Positions 36,587 through 46,388 of a DNA stretch of 64,000 bases are shown here, one piece after another; position 1 is the first letter of the stretch; each line of letters begins with the position of its first letter. Made by a program: the position numbers and the translations under genes. This DNA is from Chitinophaga niabensis. Its GTDB lineage: Bacteria > Bacteroidota > Bacteroidia > Chitinophagales > Chitinophagaceae. The stretch is from positions 528,653 to 592,652 of the forward strand of contig JAFIGY010000020.1 in the NCBI GenBank assembly GCA_017849435.1, read 5' to 3'. The notes beneath the pieces are model-generated. The model saw nothing but the letters and a program-made list of their open reading frames with translations. It was not told the origin of the DNA and ran no database searches.

Positions 36587-37351
36587 ATGGTAACATATTC
36601 CGTATGGATGATCGTTGTTGCCGTTTTTGTGGTCATCCTGCTTTCAAATGCAGTACGCATACTGCGTGAATATGAGCGCGGCGTTGTATTCCGTCTGGGG
36701 CGGCTGGTAGCGCCCGACGGGGTTCGGGGACCGGGATTGGTATTGTTGATCCCCCTCATCGATAAAATGGTAAAGATCAGTTTGCGGACGGTTGTAATGG
36801 ATGTGCCCGCGCAGGATATCATCACACAGGATAACGTATCGGTAAAGGTGAACGCAGTGGTGTACTTCCGGGTGATCCAGCCTAACAAAGCCGTTGTGGA
36901 AGTGGAAAATCACCTGATGGCAACTTCACAGCTGTCGCAAACCACGCTCCGCAGCGTACTGGGGCAATCGGACCTCGACGATCTGCTTTCGCAAAGAGAA
37001 AAAATCAACCTGAAGCTGCAACAGATCATAGACAAACATACAGAGCCCTGGGGCGTAAAGGTTTCCAATGTGGAAGTAAAGCAGATAGACCTGCCACAAG
37101 AGATGCAGCGGGCCATGGCGAAGCAGGCCGAAGCAGAGCGGGAACGCCGTTCCAAGGTCATAGCGGCGGAAGGCGAATACCAGGCATCACAACGGTTGGC
37201 GGATGCCGCGAAAGTATTGAGTGAACAACCCAGCGCCATCACGCTGCGGTACCTGCAAACACTCCGGGAAATTGCAACGGAGAAAAACTCCACTACTATT
37301 TTCCCCATACCAATAGATCTGTTGAAGCCTTTTTTAAATAAGTCCCTCTAA
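36587..37351 (+). CDS. Slipin (stomatin/prohibitin family, SPFH domain)
   Basis: A membrane-anchored scaffold that forms large rings with NfeD partners. The 254-residue protein has one N-terminal membrane helix (about 5-22; [17 protein letters not shown]). The SPFH domain then includes [35 protein letters not shown]-like [16 protein letters not shown] and [33 protein letters not shown]-terminal segment ends near [12 protein letters not shown]. It matches bacterial slipins of the PH1511 type. It lies 15 bases after nfeD and 11 bases before a DinB-like gene, so all three are probably co-transcribed. Confidence 0.94.
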   Translation: MVTYSVWMIVVAVFVVILLSNAVRILREYERGVVFRLGRLVAPDGVRGPGLVLLIPLIDKMVKISLRTVVMDVPAQDIITQDNVSVKVNAVVYFRVIQPNKAVVEVENHLMATSQLSQTTLRSVLGQSDLDDLLSQREKINLKLQQIIDKHTEPWGVKVSNVEVKQIDLPQEMQRAMAKQAEAERERRSKVIAAEGEYQASQRLADAAKVLSEQPSAITLRYLQTLREIATEKNSTTIFPIPIDLLKPFLNKSL

Positions 37352-37362
37352 AACTTCCACAT

Positions 37363-37911
37363 ATGAAAAAAACAATCAGTCATCTCTGCATCACTGCATG
37401 CTTTTCTCTGCTGACGCTCACACTGCGGGCGCAATCTCCGCAAGACATCAAGGCACAAATGGTAAAAGACTGGGAAAGAGCCCGGGATTATACCAGGGAG
37501 TACCTGAATACGATGCCTGCCGACAAGTATTCATTCAAAGCAACAGACAGTGTCCGCAGTTTTGCGCAGCAAATGCTGCACCTTGCGGGCGCCAACGTAT
37601 TTATAACTTCCCAGGTATCCCAGGACAACCCACCGGCAGGCTTCGGCTTCGATATGGAACAACGGGCTTCCGCGCAGAACAAAGATTCCGTCATGTACTA
37701 TGTGATGACGAGTTATGATTATGCGATCAATAGCGTAAAAAACACTGATGTCTCAAAATGGGGTGATGAAATTACGGTGTTCAACAGGTTCAAGGCAACG
37801 AAGTTTGCCATGCTGAACAAAGCATTCGAGCATCAAACACATCATCGTGGCCAGACGACGATATATATTCGTCTCGTTGGGATAAAGCCGCCACAGGAAA
37901 AATTATTTTGA
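37363..37911 (+). CDS. DinB-like four-helix protein with signal peptide
   Basis: A metal-binding DinB/YfiT-like bundle protein of 182 residues. A signal peptide (about 1-23, ending TLRAQ) predicts export, unusual for this mostly cytoplasmic family. The body carries the helical DinB pattern with a His in FAQQMLHLAGAN and the C-terminal HQTHHRGQTTIYIRLVG motif, which supplies two metal ligands. The enzymatic role is unknown; many DinB-like proteins are thiol transferases or uncharacterised. It follows slipin by 11 bases and ends at a bidirectional terminator. Confidence 0.85.
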   Translation: MKKTISHLCITACFSLLTLTLRAQSPQDIKAQMVKDWERARDYTREYLNTMPADKYSFKATDSVRSFAQQMLHLAGANVFITSQVSQDNPPAGFGFDMEQRASAQNKDSVMYYVMTSYDYAINSVKNTDVSKWGDEITVFNRFKATKFAMLNKAFEHQTHHRGQTTIYIRLVGIKPPQEKLF

Positions 37912-37918
37912 TATTATA

Positions 37919-37947
37919 AAGGGCTGGCCCTTTCACGGCCAGCCCTT
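37919..37947. terminator. Terminator between convergent genes
   Basis: AAGGGCTGGCC (37919-37929) pairs perfectly with GGCCAGCCCTT (37937-37947) around CTTTCAC, between the DinB-like stop and the GH16/CBM6 stop. It probably serves both strands. Confidence 0.85.
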
Positions 37948-37961
37948 CAGCATTCCTTTAT

Positions 37962-40900
37962 CTATCCCCGGAGTTTAACAACCCGGAAGGTTTTTGTTTT
38001 ATCCACACCTTCCAGCCAGAGCATATAAATACCGTCTGCCAGACCGCTGATGTTCCTGCTGACCTGCTTTTCGCCTGCCGGGATCACCCACTGCCGTAAT
38101 ACGTTACCACGTATATCCAGCAACGTGAGTCTGCTGTAGGAAAGACCATTGAGGTGAATGGTCAGCTGACCGGTGGTAGGATTGGGATACAGGATAGGTT
38201 TTCCCGCATCTGCATGCTCCACAGGTTGCTCCGGCTTCGCGTACGCTATCCGCGCGGAAGAAGAGTCCACTGCACAATTATCGATACTGAACCAGTTGAA
38301 CTTGAATGTGCCTGACTTTACATGTATACCCGTATAGTTAAGGGCAGGCAGCGTCATGGTATCTTTTATGGTCTGCCAGGTACCGCCGGTTGACGGGATG
38401 GCGATAGTACCGAAATTATACCCGCTATGCCCTACTGAAATGGAAGCCGGCGCAGTGGACCGAACACGGAGGCTGATGGTATACAGACCTTTGACGGGAA
38501 CATTCAACGTGTTGTAGGCAAACCAGTCGCTCACTTTCAGATTGGTGAAGTCCTGCCCGCCGCCAACATCCGTACAAGCCTCCAGAATGGGCCCTGTTGC
38601 GCGGTTGGAGGCGCTTTCCGCTTCATACTTGTCGTTAACAGAGCAGGTATAACCCGTTGTGACAACGGCTGTAGCGGATACAGAACCTCCGCTGACAGTA
38701 ACAGTGTATGTGCCGGGTGTATTACCTGCCGTGAAAATGCCGGTTGTGTCGATGGTATTCCCTGCACCGGTAGTGCTCCACACCGGCTTGAAAGCAAAAA
38801 GGCTGTCGCGCTGATCATATCCTTTGGCAATAAACCGCTGCGATGCACGCAATGGTACTGTTGCCGTATCAGGGGTGAGCACAATGCGCGTGAGCACAGG
38901 CGGGGTGATCACATGAGCATTGGCGGTGCCGGTGATGTTCCCTGCCACCGCCTGTATGAGGTAGTTGCCGGTATCGCTGCTGGTAAAGATGCCCCTCGTA
39001 TTCATACAGCCGTCACCAGTGCTGGATACCGACCACACTGGCGATATGGCGAACAGGCTGCTGTCCTGCCCATAGCCAACGGCGGTGAACTGCTGTGTTT
39101 GCCCGGTGGTCATGGTCACGTTCTGAGGCTTCACCACAATGCGGGACAGCGGGATGGAATCCGCCTGGAAGATGCTCAGCCAGTTAAAGTTCCAGCCGTC
39201 TTTGTTGGAAGTTATTCTGATGGTCTGCTGCCCCTGCTCTAATCGTATAGGCGCAGACGTGACTGATATCCATTTCTGCCAGCCGCCGCTTGCAGGCAGG
39301 GTTACTGTTTGCAGGGTAACGGAATCCAGCTGTATCTTCAGGCTGGAAGCGGCGTTTACAGCCACCCGGAACTGTATGCGATAGTTATCGCTGCGCGGCA
39401 CGTTGATATCGTATTCAAACCAGGTGCCGGAACCTATATAGCTCACATCCAGACCTCCACCCGTATCCGCGGTGGTCTCCGTGCAGCATGCGTTGCCGTT
39501 GTCAAAACTCTCTGCCTGTATCTTCGCCGGTACATTCCTGTAATTGGAAGGCCGGAGGCTCACGTTGGCCGTACCTGTTTTAGTAGTGGTATCTACAGTT
39601 GCCGTTGCCATTACCTTTCCGGTGCTGTTCAATGTAGCCAGTCCGTCGGCTGTAATGCTGTTACCCGCGCCGGTAATACTCCATACGGGTGTGATGGCCA
39701 TAGGATACCCGTTCTGGTCGTAAGCCTTTGCCGTGTACTGTTGCTTTTTCCCCGGCAGGAAAAACAGATCCGTTGGCGCTACCTTAATAGTATCCAGCAC
39801 CGGCGTACCGATGCCCTTTTGATAAATACGCGCATAGTCCACCACCATGCTATCCGGCCAGTCTGCCTCCATGATGATGCCTCCCATCCCACCGCCAATG
39901 GCGAGGTTCAGGATGAGATGAAACTTCTGGTCAAAAGGCCAGTCCTTCCAGTCTGTATGCGGATTGGCATAAGACAGGATGCGCGAGGTATCATAAATGA
40001 ACCTGATAGAATCCGGGGCCCATTCCATAGCGTATACGTGATACGCGGTATCCGCGTCCATCAACTTCTTACTCCCGGTAACGCCGCCGCCGTTCGTCCA
40101 GTTGTGGTTCTGCGTATGCACGGTAGCCATCACTGTTCCAAAGCTGTTGCCCACATGCTCCATAACATCCAGTTCCCCGCTCTTGGGCCAGGCGCCGTAA
40201 ACGCTGCTGGTGGGCATGAGCCAGATAGCAGGCCAGGAACCGCGTGCGCGTGGCAGTTTGGCCCTCACTTCCACCTTACCGTAGAGGAAATCGAATTTCC
40301 CCTGCGTGATCAGTCGTGCGGAAGACCAGGGTTCCGTGGTGTTTCCTGTAGGATAATCTTTCTTTCCGGTGATGATCAGGTTACCATTCCTTACACGGGC
40401 GTTATCATGTGTAGTGTCTGTATACACCTGCTGCTCGCCGTTGATCCAGCCTTTAGGGCGCGGATCTATGGTCCATTTGCTGCGGTCCGGCAGCCCGTCA
40501 ACGTTGAACTCGTCTGCAAACATCAGGGTCCAGTTGGGATTGCCTTCAAACACCACACTTCCTTTTGCCGTATAGGCGGTAACGTTAGCACTGTCCAGCT
40601 CCTGCCCTGCTACCGTCAACCGAAGCGAGGTTCTGGAATAGTTGGCGGGTGAGTTACCGCTAAGCGTGATAAGTGCGATGGTATCGTTCAACCGTTGTAC
40701 ATTGCTGACAGAAACGCCGGCAGGCAGGTTGGACGCTGCCCAGTTGGTGGCAGTCAGTGCGGAAGCCAATACACCCCCGTTCACTTTAGCGGTGAGCACG
40801 GCTCCGTTCTCGTGCCCCATCAGGATGCTGGTGTCTTTTAAAGTAATGCTCCTTGGATTGGGGCCCTGCACAAGGTCAAAATACAATATGCCATTGGCTT

Positions 40901-41396
40901 TCTTTCCATCTATGAATTGCACGGCGATGGTATTGAAATCCGTCCTGTTCTTCACGCTCTGGAAGTTAAAGGTCGCCTCTTCCCACTGGTTCACGCGGGA
41001 GGGTTTGTAAGTGAAGAACACTGCTTTGCTGTAATTGGTACCCGGCTGTAGTTTGAACATGATCTCTTCCTGTACGGTGCTGTACACCAGCATTTTGAAT
41101 GTGCTGTTGGCGGAGAGACTGAAGGAATCCCTAAGCGAGCAGGAGGCGCTCATGTACTCGAAGCAGGTAGTGTCTTTAGTGAACTTAGCTACGAGGGGGC
41201 TTGTGTTCAGGCCGGAAGGGTTGGGGTTGGGCACCCCGAATTCCACCTTCCCGGTGGTGGTATTACCAGCGTAATAGGTCCATTTGCCGGAACAGAGGCC
41301 ATGGCCCTCCATATCATCCAGAAGGATGTATTGTGCATTGAGCCTGCCGCATAGCAGTAGACACAACACCCATAAAAGTGTCGAAATCTTTTTCAT
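37962..41396 (-). CDS. Large secreted GH16 beta-glucanase with Ig-like, CBM6 and type IX secretion domains (PUL2)
   Basis: A 1144-residue modular endo-beta-glucanase. Order: signal peptide (1-21), an N-terminal jelly-roll-like region (about 22-185), an Ig-like stretch (about 185-285) and a GH16 domain (about 290-530) with Glu408, Asp410 and Glu413 in GELDVMEHVG. Then come a BIG2 domain, CBM6 (AESFDNGNACCTETTADTGGG), two BIG2 repeats, a second CBM6 (YEAESASNRATGPILEACTD) and a C-terminal type IX sorting domain (ILYPNPTTGQLTIHL to FRVVKLRG). So it is sent across the outer membrane, unlike the lipoprotein GH16 of PUL1. It is last in PUL2, after a hairpin-bearing gap of 83 bases from susD. Confidence 0.93.
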   Translation of the reverse strand: MKKISTLLWVLCLLLCGRLNAQYILLDDMEGHGLCSGKWTYYAGNTTTGKVEFGVPNPNPSGLNTSPLVAKFTKDTTCFEYMSASCSLRDSFSLSANSTFKMLVYSTVQEEIMFKLQPGTNYSKAVFFTYKPSRVNQWEEATFNFQSVKNRTDFNTIAVQFIDGKKANGILYFDLVQGPNPRSITLKDTSILMGHENGAVLTAKVNGGVLASALTATNWAASNLPAGVSVSNVQRLNDTIALITLSGNSPANYSRTSLRLTVAGQELDSANVTAYTAKGSVVFEGNPNWTLMFADEFNVDGLPDRSKWTIDPRPKGWINGEQQVYTDTTHDNARVRNGNLIITGKKDYPTGNTTEPWSSARLITQGKFDFLYGKVEVRAKLPRARGSWPAIWLMPTSSVYGAWPKSGELDVMEHVGNSFGTVMATVHTQNHNWTNGGGVTGSKKLMDADTAYHVYAMEWAPDSIRFIYDTSRILSYANPHTDWKDWPFDQKFHLILNLAIGGGMGGIIMEADWPDSMVVDYARIYQKGIGTPVLDTIKVAPTDLFFLPGKKQQYTAKAYDQNGYPMAITPVWSITGAGNSITADGLATLNSTGKVMATATVDTTTKTGTANVSLRPSNYRNVPAKIQAESFDNGNACCTETTADTGGGLDVSYIGSGTWFEYDINVPRSDNYRIQFRVAVNAASSLKIQLDSVTLQTVTLPASGGWQKWISVTSAPIRLEQGQQTIRITSNKDGWNFNWLSIFQADSIPLSRIVVKPQNVTMTTGQTQQFTAVGYGQDSSLFAISPVWSVSSTGDGCMNTRGIFTSSDTGNYLIQAVAGNITGTANAHVITPPVLTRIVLTPDTATVPLRASQRFIAKGYDQRDSLFAFKPVWSTTGAGNTIDTTGIFTAGNTPGTYTVTVSGGSVSATAVVTTGYTCSVNDKYEAESASNRATGPILEACTDVGGGQDFTNLKVSDWFAYNTLNVPVKGLYTISLRVRSTAPASISVGHSGYNFGTIAIPSTGGTWQTIKDTMTLPALNYTGIHVKSGTFKFNWFSIDNCAVDSSSARIAYAKPEQPVEHADAGKPILYPNPTTGQLTIHLNGLSYSRLTLLDIRGNVLRQWVIPAGEKQVSRNISGLADGIYMLWLEGVDKTKTFRVVKLRG

Positions 41397-41418
41397 AACG
41401 TTTCATTTTTGGGTGGAT

Positions 41419-41447
41419 GGATCAGTCCCGCTCCGCGGGACTGATCC
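41419..41447 (-). terminator. Intercistronic 13-bp stem-loop between susD and GH16 (PUL2)
   Basis: GGATCAGTCCCGC (41419-41431) pairs perfectly with GCGGGACTGATCC (41435-41447) across a 3-base loop. On the reverse strand it is followed by ATCCACCC and not a U tract. It may be an mRNA-stabilising or partial attenuation element rather than a full terminator. Confidence 0.6.
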
Positions 41448-41479
41448 CGGTTTTCATGTTATTTAGATGGTTGAAAGGG

Positions 41480-42949
41480 TCACAAATTCGGGTTGATCAG
41501 TGCATCTGCTCCGGGGATTGGCATCCAGTAACTGGCTTTGGTGATAGCACCGGCCGGCTGCAGGTCGCCGGGGTCTTTACCGGCATTGGCCGCTTCTACC
41601 TGCTCCAATCGTACCAGGTCAAACCAGCGGCTCCATTCCCCTGCAAATTCCCAGGCCCGCTCACTCACCACGGCAGCTGCAAAATCAGCGCCGGACATAC
41701 CATCCGGAAGACCGGTCAGCCCGGCCCGTTGACGTACTGCATTAACTGCCGTATAGGCATCACTGTTAGGAGTGCCTGTGGACCTTGCCTGTGCCTCCGC
41801 GTAGATCAATAATACATGTGCATACCGCATCATAATAACGGGGTTGGCGGACATATACACGTTCCTCGCTCCTGACTGGATGGTAAATTTTTTATAGTAA
41901 GGATGTTTGGTAGTTGTCTGCTGCCAGGAAATGGTGGTACCGTTGCTCAAAGTGAATTGCGTGCTGAAAGTAGCGTCCTTCCTGGGGCCTGCCGGGAAGT
42001 TGTTGAAAAATTTCAGTTCAGGGAAGAAATCGCTCCAGCCTCCTTCGTCCTCCGGCATGGTAGACAGCCCGTAAAATGAATTGTAGGTGATCCATTGCCC
42101 GCGGGTGAAAAGCGTGAACACATCTTCTACCGTACCGCCGGCAAAGATCTTCAGGTAATTGTCGCGGTAAAGATCAAATCCATAAGCGGCCCTGTTATCT
42201 ATCACTTCTTTTGCTTTGGCTGCCGCCTGCGCATATTTAGCCTGGTTCTTCAGTGGCCACCCGGCTTCCGTGAGGTATACATCGGCCAGCAATGCTTTAA
42301 CGGAGCCTTTATTGGGTCGTCCCGAGCTGCGTCTCACATTGGGCACCCATTCTTCCGCTCTTGCCAGATCCGCTTCTATCAGCGCATATACATCAGCGGG
42401 CTTACTCTTTTTGAGGCTGAGAAATGCTGTGGAATATTTTTCCGAAGGAATGACGGGCACTTCTCCCCACAGCCTCGTGAGCCAGTAATAGCAAAGTCCC
42501 CGCAGGAAGCTGGCTTCGCCCACGATGGCGCGAACGGAGTCCTGATTGCCGCCCTGTACGGATGTATAATTGTTGATGATATTGGTGGTGGATTGTATGG
42601 TTTTGTAACATCCCAGCCAGATAGGATTCATCCTGCTGTTGAGGGATGATACGTTGAAGCGGTCAAACTCCCTGAATTCTTCTTTGTTGGAACCGGGATG
42701 TGTAGTAAGGTCATCCCCGCCCATGGTCATGGCGATCTGCGCTACGGAAGTAAAGCCGCTGGACCAGGGGACCAGCAGACTTCCGTAAGCGCCGGTAAGG
42801 GCGGTTTCCAGGCCTGCCTGGCTGCTCAGGGCATCCTTGCCCGCCACCAGCCCCCGGGGCTCTTCTGTCAGTTCTTTGCTGCACCCTGCGGCCAGAACCA
42901 GGCAGAGTGCCAGATATATGGTGTGCTTCATGTGATATCGTTTATTCAT
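41480..42949 (-). CDS. SusD/RagB nutrient-binding lipoprotein (PUL2)
   Basis: Surface glycan-binding partner of the PUL2 SusC. The 489-residue protein (ATG 42949; ATG 42931 would give a tighter signal peptide, MKHTIYLALCLVLAAGC) has a lipobox Cys at 23. SusD motifs follow: ETALTGAYGSLL, GEASFLRGLCYYWLTRLWGEVPV, VKALLADVYLTEAGWP, MRYAHVLLIYAEAQAR and SERAWEFAGEWSRWFDLVRLE. It lies 11 bases after susC. Sequence differs clearly from the two other SusD proteins, in line with a different ligand or a different presentation of beta-glucan. Confidence 0.95.
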   Translation of the reverse strand: MNKRYHMKHTIYLALCLVLAAGCSKELTEEPRGLVAGKDALSSQAGLETALTGAYGSLLVPWSSGFTSVAQIAMTMGGDDLTTHPGSNKEEFREFDRFNVSSLNSRMNPIWLGCYKTIQSTTNIINNYTSVQGGNQDSVRAIVGEASFLRGLCYYWLTRLWGEVPVIPSEKYSTAFLSLKKSKPADVYALIEADLARAEEWVPNVRRSSGRPNKGSVKALLADVYLTEAGWPLKNQAKYAQAAAKAKEVIDNRAAYGFDLYRDNYLKIFAGGTVEDVFTLFTRGQWITYNSFYGLSTMPEDEGGWSDFFPELKFFNNFPAGPRKDATFSTQFTLSNGTTISWQQTTTKHPYYKKFTIQSGARNVYMSANPVIMMRYAHVLLIYAEAQARSTGTPNSDAYTAVNAVRQRAGLTGLPDGMSGADFAAAVVSERAWEFAGEWSRWFDLVRLEQVEAANAGKDPGDLQPAGAITKASYWMPIPGADALINPNL

Positions 42950-42960
42950 GACTGTTATTT

Positions 42961-45900
42961 TTAAAAGCTCAGCGTTATTCCTCCTGTGATGGTTCTCGTA
43001 TTCGGATAAGTGCCGAAGTCGATACCCTGGCGGATATCACTGGCGGAAGAATTGCTTTCCGGATCCAGGCCGGTATAGCTGGTGAACGTTAGCAGATTGG
43101 TAACGCTGACGAATACTTTCACGCCTACGGTATTCTTTAACACGGATTTAGGAATGTTATAGGCGAGACTGATATTTTTCAGGCGCAGGAAGTCTCCTTT
43201 TTCCAGGAAACGGCTGCTTTGTGTGAAGTTCCGGTTAGTGGTGCTGAAAGCCGGTATGTTGGAGGTTTCGTTCACACCGGGGATGTACCTGTTCCTGATA
43301 TCTGCCAGGGTGGCTTCCCGCGCATCACCGCCATAATACATGGCCGCCGCACTGTTGTAGTTCAACCTGTCAAACCCGAAGAGCCCCTGGAACAACAGGT
43401 TCAGGGTGAATGCTTTGTAAGTGATGGTGTTATTCCACCCAACAGATGTTGTAGGAATACCATGGCCGATCACATGGTAGTCGTTCGCATCTATGGTGTT
43501 GTTATTGTCTATGTCGAGATAACGGGAATCGCCTGCCTTGGCACCGTACTGACCGGCCTTCTCCTCACCGGGCTTCCAGGTGCCCAGATAAGTGAGGCCC
43601 CAAATGGCGCCCAGAGACTGGCCGGGCATGATCACAAATTCGGATTGGGGCGACATGCCACCGCCTATTTTACGGCCATTGGGATCAAAGATCCTCGTTT
43701 TACCTTCTCCCAGAGAGATCACTTTGTTCCTGATGAAAGACACATTGAATCCTGTGTTCCAGGTAATGGCGCCCCTGTTGACCACATCGCCTTCAATAGC
43801 AAATTCCCAGCCTTTGTTTTGTACCGATCCCACGTTCCGGGTAATGGAGTTACCACCCAGATACATCGGCACAGTCTCCTGCAACAACAGATCACGTGTA
43901 TCCTTTATAAAGTAATCGGCCGTAACAGTTATCCTTCCATTGAAAAGTCCGATGTCAATGCCTGCATCCTTCTGTTCCGTGGTTTCCCATTTCAGGTCAG
44001 GATTGCCGATGTTGCCCATCACAAGCCCCACCAGGTGGCCGGTGCTGTTGAATGATGCCGGTATATTGGAATAGGACGAAAGCGTACTGTACGCACCAAT
44101 GGCCTGATTGCCGGTGAGTCCCCAGCTGCCACGCAGCTTCAGATTGCTGATCACCGGTATGTTCTCCATAAAAGGCTCATTGTTCACCACCCAACCCGCT
44201 GAAACGGAAGGAAAGTAGCTGTACTTATTGCTGCCCTGGAATTTGGAAGAGCCGTCCCGGCGAAGTGCGGCAGACAATAGATATTTATCGCGATAGCCAT
44301 AATTCACGCGCCCCACCAGCGAAAACAACGCCCATTTTGAATATCCCGAGGAAGGAGAACCGGGTGTGCCCAGCGCCAGGTTATTCCACTGGAAGTTCTC
44401 ATAGGTAAGGTTGGATGCACCGGCGGAGGAATAGTTGTAGGTGGACTGCTGGTATTCCGTTACGGCAGTGATATCCAGACTATGCGCTTCATTAAACACT
44501 TTCCGGTAGTTCAGCGTGTTGGTATTTTGCAGCACGATCTCTTTGCTGGACCGTAGGCTGGCAGTGGAAGTATTATTGTTGGTGATCCTGCCGGCAAAGC
44601 TCTTGTCGTCATACTGCAGGTAGTTGGCGCCGTATTGCAGGTTGAAGGTCAGTCCCGGCAGTATATTGAACTTGAAACCTCCTATCATATTGGCCAGCAT
44701 CCTGTCCCTTACCGCCAGCCTGTTGACGGTTAACGCCACAGGATTGTAAAACAGGGAGCCTACAGGATCGCTGATCACAAAGCTGCCATCTGCATTCCGC
44801 ACCAGCGTAGTGGGCGACCATGTAATAGCCTGTGCCAACGGGCTACTGGGGCCATCCGCAGGAATATCAATATTCTGCGCAGTGCTGTAGGAGCCGGTGA
44901 TATTCAGGAAAGTGGATACTCTGTCAGAAAGGGCGGTGTTGATGTTAGAACGCAGGGTATATCGTTTGTAAAATGAGTTGTTGATCACGCCATCCTGATT
45001 CAGGTAGTTACCCGATATGAAGTAGCTGGATTTATCGCTCCCGCCGGAGAGGTTTAATAAATATTCCTGACCGGGCGCAGTTCTGAATATCTCATCCTGC
45101 CAGTTGGTACCTCCTTTGGCGCGGAACTCCGCGATCTGTGCGTCAGAGAACTTCGGTGCGATACCCACAGCCGCCGCATGCGCATTGGCGGTTTCCGCAA
45201 ATTCCGCAGCATTCAGCAGGTCGAGCTTTTTCAGGACAGTGGAAGATGACAGGCGTGTGGTGAAGTTCACTTTTAAACCGCCTTTGCTGCCTTTTTTAGT
45301 GGTCACCAGTATTACGCCGTTGGAGCCCCTGCTGCCATAGATCGCAGTAGCAGATGCATCTTTCAACACCTGTATGGATTCGATATCATCCGGATTAATG
45401 GCAAAGAACTCCGCGCCTACAAAACCATCCACTACATACAGCGGATCGTTGCTGCCATTGATGGAATTGGAGCCACGGATACGGATACGCACGCCCCCGC
45501 CGGGAGAACCTGCGGAATTGGTCACCTGTACACCGGTAGCCCGGCCTTGCAACACCTGGTCCAACCGGTTCACCGGCGCATCCTGAAAGGCCTTTGAGGA
45601 GATGGAAGAAATGGAGCTGCTGAGGTTCTTCTTTCTTTGTTCTCCATATCCTACCACTACCAGTTCATTGATATTGGAAGCCGATGCCTGTAAAGCGACG
45701 GACAATTCTTTCCTGCCGCTCACAGGTACCTCCGTCTTATTATAACCCATGGAAGAGATCACCAGCACGGCATTATCATCAGGAACAGTAATGACATACG
45801 CTCCATCCTCATTTGTCGCCACGCCTTTGCTGGTGCCTTTTACCTGTATAGTTGCACCCGGCAATGGCTCTCCTTTCTCATTGGTGACCTTTCCCCTCAC

Positions 45901-46320
45901 TTCCTTTTCAGGCATCGCACTTCCTTTATCGGGAGCCGGTTTCCGTTTTACAATGATCATTTTGTCTGATATGGCATAGGTGAGCGGTTGATCCTGAAAA
46001 CAGGCTTCCAGCACCTGTTCCAGGGAAGCGTTCTTCAGTTGCAAACTCACCTTGCGGCCTTGCAGGAGCTGTTCATCCGTATAGAGAAAGGTATAGCCGG
46101 TCTGTTTCCTGATCTCCTGGAAGATTTTGTCGAGGGAGGAATTACGCTGGTTGATGGTAACTGTTTGTGAATACCCTGCTGCATGTACCTGCAACAAGGC
46201 AATGGTCATCAAAAGCACCGTTAATTTCATGATCAGTAACGTTTTTGCTGATAATCGTGGAAATTTTTTACCCCACGCAGCGCACAGGGGCCTGCTTTGG
46301 GAAAAAAGCATCAATTGCAT
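42961..46320 (-). CDS. SusC/RagA transporter with STN signalling domain (PUL2)
   Basis: A TonB-dependent glycan transporter that also signals through FecR. From ATG 46320 it has 1119 residues. The sequence opens with an unusually long N-terminal stretch and a signal helix (MKLTVLLMTIALLQVHA). An STN domain follows (about 60-110; TINQRNSSLDKIFQEIRKQTG), then a carboxypeptidase-D-like domain (about 125-210; VRGKVTNEKGEPLPGA), a plug (VVVGYGEQRKKNLSSSI, LKDASATAIYGSRGSNGV) and a barrel ending GGITLSF. A GTG at 46371 would add 17 residues. The STN domain and the upstream FecR and sigma genes make a trans-envelope relay. Confidence 0.95.
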   Translation of the reverse strand: MQLMLFSQSRPLCAAWGKKFPRLSAKTLLIMKLTVLLMTIALLQVHAAGYSQTVTINQRNSSLDKIFQEIRKQTGYTFLYTDEQLLQGRKVSLQLKNASLEQVLEACFQDQPLTYAISDKMIIVKRKPAPDKGSAMPEKEVRGKVTNEKGEPLPGATIQVKGTSKGVATNEDGAYVITVPDDNAVLVISSMGYNKTEVPVSGRKELSVALQASASNINELVVVGYGEQRKKNLSSSISSISSKAFQDAPVNRLDQVLQGRATGVQVTNSAGSPGGGVRIRIRGSNSINGSNDPLYVVDGFVGAEFFAINPDDIESIQVLKDASATAIYGSRGSNGVILVTTKKGSKGGLKVNFTTRLSSSTVLKKLDLLNAAEFAETANAHAAAVGIAPKFSDAQIAEFRAKGGTNWQDEIFRTAPGQEYLLNLSGGSDKSSYFISGNYLNQDGVINNSFYKRYTLRSNINTALSDRVSTFLNITGSYSTAQNIDIPADGPSSPLAQAITWSPTTLVRNADGSFVISDPVGSLFYNPVALTVNRLAVRDRMLANMIGGFKFNILPGLTFNLQYGANYLQYDDKSFAGRITNNNTSTASLRSSKEIVLQNTNTLNYRKVFNEAHSLDITAVTEYQQSTYNYSSAGASNLTYENFQWNNLALGTPGSPSSGYSKWALFSLVGRVNYGYRDKYLLSAALRRDGSSKFQGSNKYSYFPSVSAGWVVNNEPFMENIPVISNLKLRGSWGLTGNQAIGAYSTLSSYSNIPASFNSTGHLVGLVMGNIGNPDLKWETTEQKDAGIDIGLFNGRITVTADYFIKDTRDLLLQETVPMYLGGNSITRNVGSVQNKGWEFAIEGDVVNRGAITWNTGFNVSFIRNKVISLGEGKTRIFDPNGRKIGGGMSPQSEFVIMPGQSLGAIWGLTYLGTWKPGEEKAGQYGAKAGDSRYLDIDNNNTIDANDYHVIGHGIPTTSVGWNNTITYKAFTLNLLFQGLFGFDRLNYNSAAAMYYGGDAREATLADIRNRYIPGVNETSNIPAFSTTNRNFTQSSRFLEKGDFLRLKNISLAYNIPKSVLKNTVGVKVFVSVTNLLTFTSYTGLDPESNSSASDIRQGIDFGTYPNTRTITGGITLSF

Positions 46321-46388
46321 ACATTTGTGTGGTTTGGGTAAATAATGAATAATTGCCGCAAGCGATTGCACATACAGACCCAGGCTTT

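Noticed and set aside
39309-40652. 447-codon plus-strand frame
   Set aside because: Antisense to the GH16/CBM6 gene; no domains and shadow-like composition.
46321-46371. GTG extension of the PUL2 SusC by 17 residues
   Set aside because: ATG 46320 gives the usual start for this SusC class, and the extension has no signal-like features.
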